Assembly (NCBI GenBank): GCA_021841725.1 | Contig: JAKCEC010000025.1 | Span: forward strand, 1-12,682 | DNA: 12,682 nucleotides | Origin: Actinomycetes bacterium | GTDB lineage: Bacteria; Actinomycetota; Acidimicrobiia; Acidimicrobiales; RAAP-2 | Reading direction: 5' to 3' | Shown: in pieces, positions 1 to 9,669 of the stretch | Layout: every line of letters starts with the position of its first letter | How positions within the stretch are numbered: the first letter of the stretch is position 1 | Notes under the pieces: generated by a model | The model's input: only the letters and a program-made list of their open reading frames with translations | What the model was told of the DNA's origin: nothing | Databases searched by the model: none | Program-made: the position numbers and the translations under genes

Positions 1-2
1 GC

Positions 3-599
3 GCGCGACGCGGGAGCGAGAGCGCGCTGGTCATCGTGGGGCTCGCCAATCCGGGCGAGGAGTACGCGGGATCTCGCCACAACGTGGGCGGTGACGCCGT
101 GCGTCTGCTGGGTGAACGCCACGGCGCCCGCTTCGCCCTCGAACGACGCCAGCGGGCGCTCATCGCGACGCTGAGCGCGCCCGTCGGGGTGGTCACCCTC
201 GCCGTACCCACCACCTACATGAATGAGTCGGGCGCCGCCCTGCCACCCCTCCTGACGCGCACGTCCCTGACTGACCTACGCCGACTCGTGGTGGCGCACG
301 ACGACCTCGACCTCGAGCCGGGCCGCCTGCAGCTGCGCTTCGGCGGTGGTCTCGCGGGGCACAACGGCCTGCGCTCCATCACCCAGGTCATGGGCACCCA
401 GGACTTCGCACGCTTGCGCATCGGCATCGGTCGGCCCGCTCACAAGGGTCAGGTCACCGACTACGTGCTCAAGCGTCCCACCGGCGCGGCGAGGGTCGCA
501 CTCACCGAGGACGTGGTGCGCGCGGCGGACGCCCTGGAGACCCTGGTGGAATCGGGATTCGACGACGCGCGCCCGCAGATCAACGCCGGCCGTGACTGA
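3..599 (+). CDS. pth: Peptidyl-tRNA hydrolase (Pth), 5' end outside window
   Basis: Pth hydrolyses the ester bond of peptidyl-tRNAs that drop off ribosomes, recycling tRNA in the cytosol. The family signature is complete. Numbering from the internal GTG at 36, there is GLANPG with Asn5, the RHNVG motif with catalytic His15, YMNESG with Asn63, HDDLDLEPG with Asp89, and GGGLAGHNGLRS with Asn110; these match E. coli Asn10, His20, Asn68, Asp93 and Asn114. The GTG at 36 is probably not the true start: the frame stays open to the window edge and reads ALVIVGLANPG, and the LVIVGL strand is the normal first beta strand of the fold. I therefore call the gene 5'-partial. The total length seen, about 198 codons, fits the family (about 190 aa). 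The stop overlaps the start of mfd by 8 nt, suggesting co-translation. Identity is very secure; only the start is open. Confidence 0.96.
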   Translation, partial: ARRGSESALVIVGLANPGEEYAGSRHNVGGDAVRLLGERHGARFALERRQRALIATLSAPVGVVTLAVPTTYMNESGAALPPLLTRTSLTDLRRLVVAHDDLDLEPGRLQLRFGGGLAGHNGLRSITQVMGTQDFARLRIGIGRPAHKGQVTDYVLKRPTGAARVALTEDVVRAADALETLVESGFDDARPQINAGRD

Positions 600-3500
600 G
601 TCGACCGGGCTGCGCCGGGTCCTCGACCTCGTCGCGCCCTCGCTGCGGGCGGCGAACGCCGCGGGGACGTTCGTGCCGAGTAGTTTCGCCACGCCCCTGG
701 CCGTGGGCGCGTACGCGCTCGAGCACGCCGCGACGCTGGTGGTGACGGCGACCTCCACCGAGGCCGAGCAGTTGAGCGTCGCCCTGCGCGCCCTCCTCGG
801 CGAGGCGCGCGAGGTGGCGCTGTTCGCCGCGTGGGACACCCACCCGCTCGAACGGGTGAGTCCCGACAGCTCGGTGATGGCCGAGCGTGCGCTCCTGCGC
901 TGGCGCCTGGCGCGCGCCGAGGCCCCCTCGGTGGTGGTCGCGCCGATTCGGGCGCTGGCGCAAATCCTGCCCCCGGGTGAGCCCGTCGCGCCCCTGCGGG
1001 TCGCGCGCGCCAGCCAGCTCGATCGCGACGACTTCGTGGCGCGCGTGGTGGATTTCGGTTATCGCCGAGAGAACCTGGTCGAGCACCGGGCCGAATTCGC
1101 CGTGCGCGGCGGAATCGTGGACGTGTGGCCGGCCCACGCGAGCGAGCCGGTGCGCCTCGACTTCTTCGGCGACGAGATCGAACGCCTGACCACTTTCGAT
1201 ATCGCCTCGCAGCGATCACTCGCGGACCTCGACCACGTCGACGTCGGTCCGTCGCGCGAGTGGGTGCTGAGCGCCGCGTCGCGCGAGCGCGCGGAGCGAC
1301 TGACGCGCGAAGAACCATGGGGTCGCGAAATATTCGACCGTCTCGCCCAGGGCCAGCTCTTCGACGGCATGGAGGGCTGGATGCCCTTGTTCGTCACGCA
1401 ACGCCGCACCCTCTTGGACGAGGTGTCGGGTCGGTGGTGCGTGGTGGTCGAGCCCGAGCGCGTGCGCCGGCGTCTCGGGGATCTGCTCGAGGAGGAGCGC
1501 GAGTTGACGGCGGCCGTGGCCACCACGTGGCACGCGCCCGGCGAGGTGGCGCTGTTGCACAACACGTTCGACGAGGTCCTCGCCGGTCGCGTCGACGTCG
1601 CGATCGAGCACGGCTTCTCGTCGGCCGCTTCGTCGGCGCTGACCTCGCCACCGGTGGTCCAGGGTGACCCGGCGCGCATCGCGGCGCACGTGCGCGGGTG
1701 GAGTGGCGCACGGCGCGGGGTGGTCCTGACCACGAACGCCGCGGCCGTGGCGCGCATGGCCGAGCAACTGCGCGGCGAGGGACTCGACGTGAGCACGGAC
1801 CCCGCGCGCGTCCTGGACGTGCGCCTCAGCGTGCTCGAGAGCGCGCTGCCGTCGGGTTTCTACCTCGAGTCCCCCGAAGTCGTGGTCTGGAGCGAGGGCG
1901 ACCTCACGGGGCGGCGCGGGGTGCACCGCGTGGCGCGCACGCGCACGCGCAACGTGGATGGCTTCTTCGACGACCTGGCGGTCGGCAGCTACGTGGTGCA
2001 CCGTATGCACGGGGTCGCCAAGTTCTCGGGCACCACGACGCGGGCGATCAACGGGGTGACGCGCGACTACCTGATCTTGGAGTTCAAGGACGGACGCAGT
2101 TACTGGCCGACCGAACAGATCGACGCGCTGACCCCGTACTCGGGTGGCGACGCGCCGGCACTGTCGCGCATGGGTGGAGCCGAGTGGCAAAAGACGCGGG
2201 CCAAGGCGCGCGCGGCGGCGTTTTTGGTGGCGCAGGAACTCGTCGACCTGTATCGCCAGCGCTCGGTGGCCGTCGGACACGCCTTCAGTGCCGATAGCGC
2301 GTGGCAGCGCGAGATGGAGGACCTGTTCCCCTACACGTTGACGCCCGATCAGGCCGACGCCATCGACGCCGTCAAGGCCGACATGGAGATGGCGCGGCCC
2401 ATGGACCGCCTGGTCGTGGCCGACGTGGGTTTCGGCAAGACCGAGATCGCCGTGCGCGCCGTGTTTAAGGCCGTCCAGGACGCGAAGCAGGCCGCGGTCC
2501 TCGTACCCACCACCTTGCTCGCGTCACAGCACTTCGCCACGCTGCGCGAGCGTTTCGCGGGATTTCCGGTGCGCGTCGCCCTGCTGAGCCGTTTCGTGGA
2601 CGACGCCGAGACCCACCAGACCATCGCCGGTCTCTCGGACGGCACGATCGACGTGGTCGTGGGGACGCACCGCATCCTGTCCGAGAGCGTGGCCTTCAAG
2701 GACCTGGGCCTGCTGGTGGTCGACGAGGAGCAGCGTTTCGGGGTGACGCACAAGGAGGCCATCAAGTCACGCTCGGTCGGGGTGGACGTGTTGACCCTGT
2801 CGGCCAGTCCCATTCCGCGCACCCTGGAGATGGCCTTCGCCGGCATCCGGGACCTCTCGATGGTGACGACGCCGCCCGCGGACCGCCGGCCCATCTTGAC
2901 CCACGTCGGCGAATACGACGAGTCGGCCGTCGTCGAGGCCATTCGGCGCGAGTTGTTGCGCGAGGGGCAGGTCTTCTTCGTGCACAATCGCGTGGCCGAC
3001 ATCGACGAGGTCGCGCGCCGCGTCGGACACCTGGTGCCCGACGCTCGCGTCGCGGTCGCACACGGACAGATGGACGAGGGCACGCTCGAACGCGTGATGG
3101 TGGATTTTTGGGAGCGTCGCTTCGACGTGCTGGTGTGCACCACGATCGTCGAGAGCGGCATCGACTTACCCTCGGTGAATACCCTGATCGTGGACCGGGC
3201 GGAGCGCCTGGGTCTCGGGCAGATGCACCAGTTGCGCGGGCGCGTGGGCCGCAGTGGGCAACGCGCCTACGCCTACCTCTTCCACGGAGCCAATCAGGTG
3301 CTCTCCGAGACCGCCTTCGAACGGTTGCGGACCATCGGTGACAACACGGCGCTCGGCAGCGGCTTCAAGATTGCGATGCGCGACCTGGAGATCCGCGGGG
3401 CCGGCAACCTGTTAGGCCACGACCAGTCGGGACCGGTGGCGGCCGTGGGCTACGACCTCTACGTCCAATTGGTCGCCGAGGCCGTCGCCGAGGCCAAGGG

Positions 3501-3981
3501 GGTGGTGGTGGCGGACATCGTGCCCATCACGCTCGACGTGCCCGGCGAGGCCCACCTCCCCAAGGACTACGTGGAGGCCGACGACGCGCGCCTGGAGGCG
3601 TATCGTCGTCTGGCGTCGGTGCGCGACGCAGTCGAGCTCGAGGACCTCCGCGCCGAGTGGGTCGACCGATACGGGGCGCTGCCCGCGCCCGCCGTCGGGC
3701 TGCTGGAACTGGCCGCCCTGCGCCTGGCGTGCGTGGCCCGCGGCATCACGACGGTTCAGGTACTGGCGGCGAAGGTGGGCGTGCGCAGCCAACCGGTGGT
3801 GCGCGTGAGCCCCCTCGAACTGAGCCTCTCGGCGCAGATGCGCGTGCGCCGACGCTTCGGCTCGCGCGCCTACAGCGAGGAGACCAAGGAGTTCCGATGC
3901 GAGATCCCGGGGCGCCACGACGCGGCGTCGCTCTCGGCGCTGATTGCGGGACTCGTCGCCGACACGGGCGTCGCGTCGTGA
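592..3981 (+). CDS. mfd: Transcription-repair coupling factor Mfd
   Basis: Mfd is an ATP-driven DNA translocase that removes RNA polymerase stalled at lesions and recruits UvrA. The chosen GTG at 592 gives 1129 aa (family about 1150) and overlaps pth by 8 nt; the open frame runs further upstream only as an overlap inside pth. Domains in order: a UvrB-like N-terminal module (about 1-330, with HPLERVSPDS and EFAVRGGIVDVWP); the CarD-like RNA polymerase-interacting domain (about 457-520, SYVVHRMHGVAKF); the RecG-like motor, with Walker A GFGKTE (Lys616), DEEQ box 711-714 and motif VI QLRGRVGRSG from 880; the translocation motif DLEIRGAGNLLG from 931; and the C-terminal TRCF domain (about 975-1129, LPKDYVEADDARLEAYRR). 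The UvrB-like module lacks an obvious Walker A, as is normal for Mfd. Two rare TTA leucine codons occur, at 3166 and 3412. No truncation or frameshift is visible. Confidence 0.98.
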   Translation: MTESTGLRRVLDLVAPSLRAANAAGTFVPSSFATPLAVGAYALEHAATLVVTATSTEAEQLSVALRALLGEAREVALFAAWDTHPLERVSPDSSVMAERALLRWRLARAEAPSVVVAPIRALAQILPPGEPVAPLRVARASQLDRDDFVARVVDFGYRRENLVEHRAEFAVRGGIVDVWPAHASEPVRLDFFGDEIERLTTFDIASQRSLADLDHVDVGPSREWVLSAASRERAERLTREEPWGREIFDRLAQGQLFDGMEGWMPLFVTQRRTLLDEVSGRWCVVVEPERVRRRLGDLLEEERELTAAVATTWHAPGEVALLHNTFDEVLAGRVDVAIEHGFSSAASSALTSPPVVQGDPARIAAHVRGWSGARRGVVLTTNAAAVARMAEQLRGEGLDVSTDPARVLDVRLSVLESALPSGFYLESPEVVVWSEGDLTGRRGVHRVARTRTRNVDGFFDDLAVGSYVVHRMHGVAKFSGTTTRAINGVTRDYLILEFKDGRSYWPTEQIDALTPYSGGDAPALSRMGGAEWQKTRAKARAAAFLVAQELVDLYRQRSVAVGHAFSADSAWQREMEDLFPYTLTPDQADAIDAVKADMEMARPMDRLVVADVGFGKTEIAVRAVFKAVQDAKQAAVLVPTTLLASQHFATLRERFAGFPVRVALLSRFVDDAETHQTIAGLSDGTIDVVVGTHRILSESVAFKDLGLLVVDEEQRFGVTHKEAIKSRSVGVDVLTLSASPIPRTLEMAFAGIRDLSMVTTPPADRRPILTHVGEYDESAVVEAIRRELLREGQVFFVHNRVADIDEVARRVGHLVPDARVAVAHGQMDEGTLERVMVDFWERRFDVLVCTTIVESGIDLPSVNTLIVDRAERLGLGQMHQLRGRVGRSGQRAYAYLFHGANQVLSETAFERLRTIGDNTALGSGFKIAMRDLEIRGAGNLLGHDQSGPVAAVGYDLYVQLVAEAVAEAKGVVVADIVPITLDVPGEAHLPKDYVEADDARLEAYRRLASVRDAVELEDLRAEWVDRYGALPAPAVGLLELAALRLACVARGITTVQVLAAKVGVRSQPVVRVSPLELSLSAQMRVRRRFGSRAYSEETKEFRCEIPGRHDAASLSALIAGLVADTGVAS

Positions 3982-3986
3982 CTCGC

Positions 3987-3999
3987 TAGCATCGGAGGG
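3987..3999 (+). promoter_or_regulatory. Candidate -10 element and abutting purine tract before the PpiC-like gene
   Basis: TAGCAT at 3987-3992 lies 7 nt before the GTG at 4000. This is the spacing seen for leaderless actinobacterial transcripts (TANNNT followed by a start 6-8 nt later). The sequence GGAGGG at 3994-3999 looks like a Shine-Dalgarno but touches the start codon, which is too close for normal use. I see no convincing -35. The gene could be read both from an internal leaderless promoter and through the upstream operon. This is inference from motif and spacing only. Confidence 0.4.
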
Positions 4000-5097
4000 G
4001 TGCGTCGTGTCATCATTCTCTTCGTTGTGGCAGTACTCGGTGCCGGCTGGTACGGACTGGCCGGCTCGCCCGCGGCGGTGGCGGTCAACGGGAGCGCGGT
4101 CAGTCCGGTGGAGTTCCGCGCCGAACTCGCCGCCTTCAACGCCCACCCCGGGCTCTACTGTTACGTCAGCTCGCTGATCAACGCCGCCATCACCAAGCCC
4201 GGCGCCGGTCGCGACACCATCACCGCGGCCAGTGAGGTCCAGTGGATGAACTTGCGACTCGAGGGCATCGCCATCGACCGCTACGTGGCCACCGTCCTGC
4301 ACCACGTTCCGAGCGCCGCCGAGTTGTCGAGCGCGCGCGCGGCCCTCGAGGGTGAGCTGACCCAAGCGGCGACCCACGCGTCCCAGAACTGCGCCGGCAC
4401 CGCCGCGCAGGCCGTGGCGCAGATGCCCGCGGCGATGCGTCAGGCCCAGGTCGAGGACCAGGCCTCCTCGGCGTACCTGCTGAGCAAGCTCAACGCCACG
4501 ATCCCCTTGACGGCGTCGAACATCCGCGCCTATTTCGCGGCGCACCACGCGAACTACGACACCCTGTGCATCGCCGTGGCGATCGTGCCGCAGTCGAGTC
4601 TCAGCGCCTTCGCCGCCTCTCAGGCGAAGGGGATGTCCGTGGCCGCCCTCGCCAAGAAGTACTCGGCCGACCCGGTGACCGCGGCGAAGGGCGGGGCCTA
4701 CGGCTGCGTCGCCCCGAACTCCTCGGCCTTCGCCAGTGTGCGCAGTGACGTCGGAGCCGCCGCGTTGGGTCACTTCCCGGCGTCGCCGCTGCCCTACACC
4801 CCGACGCAGGGCGGGCCCACCTACGGGCTCTTCGTGGCGGCGACCTCGAAGGAGCCGTCGACCTTCGCCGCGGCCCAGGGCGCGGTCATCAGCGACATCC
4901 AGACGCAGAACGCTTCGACGGGCAATTCGGTCAAGTCCAACATCCTCTACGCCGCGGCGGTCAGCGTCGATCCGGCGTACGGTCGCTGGGGCCTGTCCGC
5001 GAGCGGTCCCTCGGTGTTCGCGCCGGCGCTGCCGAACGACACCGGCCCCGCGACGTCGACGCAACTGACGACGGCGTCGAGTACCCCGTACCAGTGA
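4000..5097 (+). CDS. Membrane-anchored or secreted PpiC/SurA-like foldase-related protein
   Basis: This 365-aa protein begins with a basic, hydrophobic segment (MRRVIILFVVAVLGAGWYG, about residues 1-20), a signal peptide or membrane anchor without a lipobox cysteine. Residues about 25-180 (AVAVNGSAVSPVEFRAEL onward) resemble the SurA N-terminal helical chaperone region. Residues about 185-290 resemble a parvulin-type PpiC domain, with the characteristic stretch VAALAKKYSADPVTAAKGGA. The usual first parvulin histidine strand (HILV-like) reads LCIAVAIV here, so isomerase activity is doubtful and a chaperone role is more likely. Four cysteines (54, 131, 190, 236), all in the predicted exported part, could form disulfides. 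The tail after about 320 is rich in Ser, Thr, Ala and Pro. It sits between mfd and mazG; in mycobacteria a lipoprotein gene (lpqU, as I recall) lies in this block, but between mazG and eno. Its stop overlaps the mazG start by 4 nt (GTGA). Confidence 0.78.
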   Translation: MRRVIILFVVAVLGAGWYGLAGSPAAVAVNGSAVSPVEFRAELAAFNAHPGLYCYVSSLINAAITKPGAGRDTITAASEVQWMNLRLEGIAIDRYVATVLHHVPSAAELSSARAALEGELTQAATHASQNCAGTAAQAVAQMPAAMRQAQVEDQASSAYLLSKLNATIPLTASNIRAYFAAHHANYDTLCIAVAIVPQSSLSAFAASQAKGMSVAALAKKYSADPVTAAKGGAYGCVAPNSSAFASVRSDVGAAALGHFPASPLPYTPTQGGPTYGLFVAATSKEPSTFAAAQGAVISDIQTQNASTGNSVKSNILYAAAVSVDPAYGRWGLSASGPSVFAPALPNDTGPATSTQLTTASSTPYQ

Positions 5098-6479
5098 GCC
5101 GCCCGCGCGTACGCGTGGTCGGGCTCGGCCCCGGCGACGCGCGTGACGTGACGGCGGGGTGCGCCCGGGCCCTGCACGACGCGCCCGTCGCGCGCCTGCG
5201 CACCGCGGTGCACCCGGCGGCGGCAGATTTCACGCTCGAGAGTTACGACGCCTGGTACCAGAGCGCGGGCTCGTTCGACGAGCTCTACGATCGCATCGTC
5301 GAGGACCTCGTCCGGCTGGCGCACTCGTCGCCCAACGGCGAGGTGGTCTACGCGGTGCCGGGCTCACCCGTCGTGGCCGAGCGCACGGTGGAGTTGCTGC
5401 GCGCGCGTCACGACGTCGACGTGGTGGTGGAACCGGCCGTCTCGGTCATCGACCTGGCGTGCGCGGTGTTGGGCGTCGATCCCATGACGCACGGACTGCG
5501 CGTCCTGGACGCGCTCGGTTCCGCGGAGCCCTTTCGCGGCCCCGGACCACTGCTCATCCTGCAGGCGTACTCGCCCGAGGTCCTCGCGACCGTCGCGGAC
5601 CGCCTCCCCGGTGACACCCCGGTCGACGTCCTGCACCACCTGGGGCTCGAGGAGCAACGCGTGGTGCGTCTCGCGGCGCGCGACCTCGCGCGCTTCGCGG
5701 ACGCCGACCACCTGACGTCGCTCTACGTGGAGGGTTTACGCACCGTGGGCGAGACGATGGACGACTTGGTCAGTTTCACGCGGCGACTCCGTGCGGAGTG
5801 CCCGTGGGACCAGGAGCAGACGCACCACTCCCTCACCCGTCACCTGGTGGAGGAGTGCTACGAGGCCCTCGACGCGTTGACGAACCTGGCCAACATGATC
5901 GACGCCGGCGACGAGGACGCGGCGGTGGTGGCGCACGCCGAGGAGGAATTGGGCGATCTCCTCTTCCAGGTCCTCTTCCACGCCGAACTCGGCGACGAGG
6001 AGGGTCGTTTCAACCTGGCCACCATCGCCGACGCCGCGCGTGACAAGCTGACCGGCCGACACCCCCACGTCTTCGGTGACGTGGTGGTGAGGGACGCCGC
6101 GGACGTGGCGCAACGCTGGGAGGTCCTCAAGCAGGCGGAGAAGGGTCGCGCGAGCGTGCTCGACGGGATCGCGTGGCAGTCGCCCGCCCTCGCACTGCAG
6201 GCCCAGGTCGCCGGTCGCGCGCGCCGCCTCCGCGGCGACGCGCCGCCCAGCGGGTCCGACGTCGACGCGACCGGCGAGGACTACCTCGCGCGACCCGAGG
6301 CGACGGACGATTCCTCGCGCGAAGAGACGTGGGGGCGCCGCGTGTGGGCGCTCAACGCCGCCGCCCTCGCGGACGGCGCCGATCTCGAGTCGATCCTGCG
6401 CGCGAAGGTGCTGGCGTACCGCGATCAGATACTCGCTATCGAGGCGAGCGACCCGGGGGGCGCCGGCGACGCCGAGTAG
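5094..6479 (+). CDS. mazG: YabN-type fusion: tetrapyrrole-methylase-like domain plus MazG NTP pyrophosphohydrolase
   Basis: MazG hydrolyses nucleoside triphosphates to monophosphate and pyrophosphate, clearing non-canonical nucleotides and influencing alarmone levels. This 461-aa protein has two parts. Residues about 1-215 show a SAM-dependent tetrapyrrole-methylase fold (GLGPGD at 10-15, YAVPGSP, then LLILQAYSPEVLA). Residues about 220-345 are the MazG core: CPWD (236-239), the metal-binding helix VEECYEA with Glu253, Glu254 and Glu257, then EEELGDLLFQ with Glu283-285 and Asp288, and RHPHVFGD. The combination matches Bacillus YabN. The second MazG repeat (about 345-461) is degenerate: it keeps the outline (WGRRVWALNAAALADGADLE) but not the acidic EExxE set. 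The GTG start overlaps the upstream stop as GTGA, indicating coupling. One TTA codon lies at 5736. The substrate of the methylase-like domain cannot be told from sequence. Confidence 0.93.
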   Translation: MSRPRVRVVGLGPGDARDVTAGCARALHDAPVARLRTAVHPAAADFTLESYDAWYQSAGSFDELYDRIVEDLVRLAHSSPNGEVVYAVPGSPVVAERTVELLRARHDVDVVVEPAVSVIDLACAVLGVDPMTHGLRVLDALGSAEPFRGPGPLLILQAYSPEVLATVADRLPGDTPVDVLHHLGLEEQRVVRLAARDLARFADADHLTSLYVEGLRTVGETMDDLVSFTRRLRAECPWDQEQTHHSLTRHLVEECYEALDALTNLANMIDAGDEDAAVVAHAEEELGDLLFQVLFHAELGDEEGRFNLATIADAARDKLTGRHPHVFGDVVVRDAADVAQRWEVLKQAEKGRASVLDGIAWQSPALALQAQVAGRARRLRGDAPPSGSDVDATGEDYLARPEATDDSSREETWGRRVWALNAAALADGADLESILRAKVLAYRDQILAIEASDPGGAGDAE

Positions 6480-6482
6480 CCT
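6477..6482 (+). promoter_or_regulatory. Candidate -10 hexamer upstream of eno
   Basis: TAGCCT overlaps the mazG stop codon (TAG) and lies 28 nt before the eno ATG, which would give a leader of about 20 nt carrying the Shine-Dalgarno. It resembles the TAGNNT hexamers before other genes of this window. No clear -35 box is seen, so this is weak evidence for a dedicated eno promoter inside the gene cluster. Confidence 0.3.
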
Positions 6483-6497
6483 GGGGGCGAGGATCTG

Positions 6498-8235
<1,738 letters not shown>

Positions 8236-8239
<4 letters not shown>

Positions 8240-8718
8240 GCTTCCGGGACGCGTCGGCGCAGGACCTCGCGGCGATCGAAGCGATGCTGGGCCGTGTCCT
8301 CCAGGGGCGATGCGCCGTCGTGGTGCGACGTCGTGACGGTCGACCGGTGGTGATCGAGAACGAACCGCACTTGCGTGACGGGACGCCCATGCCGACGCTG
8401 TACTGGCTCGTCGACCCGGAACTGCACGAGACGGTGAGCCGTCTCGAGAGCGAGGGGGGCGTGCACCGCTACGAGGAACTGGTCGACGCCGACGACCTCG
8501 CCCGAGCCCACGACGACTACCGTCGCCGTCGTGAGGCGTCGACGCTGCGCCACGACCTCGTCGCCGCCGGCGGGGGGGTCGGGGGGACCCGCGTGGGGGT
8601 CAAGTGCCTGCACGCGCACCTGGCGAACTTCTTGGTCGGCCACGACGATCCGGTGGGACGGGTGGTGGCCGGAGAGGTCAGCGTGCCCGAGCTCGTCGTC
8701 GAAGATCCGCGTGCCTAA
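8236..8718 (+). CDS. DUF501 family protein, function unknown
   Basis: This 160-aa protein matches the actinobacterial DUF501 family by gene position and by internal motifs: DLAAIEAMLGR near the start, NEPHLRDGTPMPTLYWLVDP (about 42-61), an Asp/Arg-rich helix AHDDYRRRRE (about 91-100), and VKCLHAHLANFL with Lys123, Cys124, His126 and His128. The conserved Cys/His cluster hints at metal binding or catalysis, but no activity is established that I know of. From memory, many relatives carry a second Cys pair in the early strand; here that stretch reads VVVRRRDGRPVVIENEP with no Cys. The TTG start is chosen because it overlaps the preceding stop as TTGA and keeps the conserved N-terminal helix; ATG at 8284 would cut it. 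It overlaps the ppx-like gene by 8 nt. No signal peptide or membrane helix is seen. Confidence 0.88.
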
Positions 8719-9625
8719 CGTCGCGGTCCTCGACTGCGGGTCTAATTCGACCCGGCTCCTGCTGAGCGGTGACGACGGCGCGACGCTGCGCCGTGAGATG
8801 CGCATCACGCGTCTGTCGGCCGGCGTCGACGCGGCCGGCACCATCTCGGGACCCGCGCTCGAGCGCAGTTACGCGGCCTTGCGCGACTACCGCGCGCTGA
8901 TGGACGAGTACGGCGTCGAACGCGGACTGCTGGTGGCGACGTCCGCGGTGCGCGACGCGCTCAACGGCGCCGAATTCCTGGCGCGCGCCGGCGCCCTCGT
9001 CGGAGTGCCGGCCCGCCTCCTCAGCGGGGCCGAGGAGGCCGCCTACTCCTACGTCGGGGCGACGAGCACCCTCGCGCCCGACGAGCGTCCCACGGTCGTC
9101 GTCGACGTCGGCGGCGGTTCGACCGAACTAGCCGTGCGCCTCGACGGCGTGCTCCAGGGGGTGTCGATGCAACTCGGCTGCGTACGGGTCAGCGAACGGG
9201 CGCTCGGCGCGGGGGTCGTCGTCGAATCCGCGCGGGCGGCGACGCGGTCCATGATCGAGAACGAACTCGACCGGGCCGTCGCAACGGCGCCGGTCTTCGC
9301 GAGCCTGCGGGGGCTCTCACGACTGGTGGGGGTGGCCGGGACGGTCGCCACCCTGGCCCAACTCGACGCGGGTCGTCGCGACTACGATCGCGCCCTCGTG
9401 CACCACCGGCGACTTTCGCGGACGACCGTGCAGACCTGGCGCGACCGCCTGGGTGAGCTGACGCCGACCCAGCGACTCGCGTTGCCCGGCATGGTGCCCG
9501 GGCGCGAGGACGTGTTGGTGGCCGGTCTCTTCATCCTCGACGCCGTGATGGCGAGATTGTCCGTCGAGGAACTCCTCAGCTCCGAGGACGACATCTTGGA
9601 CGGGGTGGCGGCGTCACTGCGCTGA
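8711..9625 (+). CDS. ppx: Ppx/GppA family phosphatase (exopolyphosphatase / pppGpp phosphohydrolase)
   Basis: Ppx/GppA enzymes release phosphate from polyphosphate or convert pppGpp to ppGpp, using an actin/Hsp70-like ATPase fold. The GTG at 8711 gives 304 aa and overlaps the DUF501 gene by 8 nt. Motifs in order: the first phosphate loop LDCGSNSTRLL (7-17), VATSAVRDA (75-83), LSGAEEA with Glu108 and Glu109 as the probable catalytic acids (104-110), the second phosphate loop VDVGGGSTEL (131-140), GVAGTVATLAQL (207-218), and PGMVPGREDVLVAGLFILD (269-287). There is no C-terminal HD-like extension, so this is the short two-domain form common in actinobacteria. Whether polyphosphate or pppGpp is the main substrate cannot be decided from sequence. 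It is the last gene of the tightly packed cluster; 44 nt separate it from the next gene. Confidence 0.93.
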   Translation: MPNVAVLDCGSNSTRLLLSGDDGATLRREMRITRLSAGVDAAGTISGPALERSYAALRDYRALMDEYGVERGLLVATSAVRDALNGAEFLARAGALVGVPARLLSGAEEAAYSYVGATSTLAPDERPTVVVDVGGGSTELAVRLDGVLQGVSMQLGCVRVSERALGAGVVVESARAATRSMIENELDRAVATAPVFASLRGLSRLVGVAGTVATLAQLDAGRRDYDRALVHHRRLSRTTVQTWRDRLGELTPTQRLALPGMVPGREDVLVAGLFILDAVMARLSVEELLSSEDDILDGVAASLR

Positions 9626-9669
9626 TGTGCGCGCCTCGCGCGAACCTGCAACGATAGGGGGATGGGGAA

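Noticed and set aside
346..591. Upstream extension of the mfd frame into pth
   Set aside because: The frame is open but encodes Arg/Ser/Pro-rich sequence unlike Mfd. The GTG at 592 gives the normal length and the usual short gene overlap.
1216..2280. 354-codon open frame on the minus strand
   Set aside because: It is antisense to mfd, with His/Arg-rich composition and no motifs.
3412..5064. 550-codon open frame on the minus strand
   Set aside because: It lies antisense to mfd and the PpiC-like gene, whose products are clearly recognisable. Its translation is low-complexity Arg/Gly/Val/His-rich with no family motif, as expected of an antisense frame in G+C-rich DNA.
8531..8710. Upstream extension of the ppx frame
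   Set aside because: It overlaps the DUF501 gene and is Arg/Ser/Trp-rich without homology; the phosphatase fold begins at GTG 8711.
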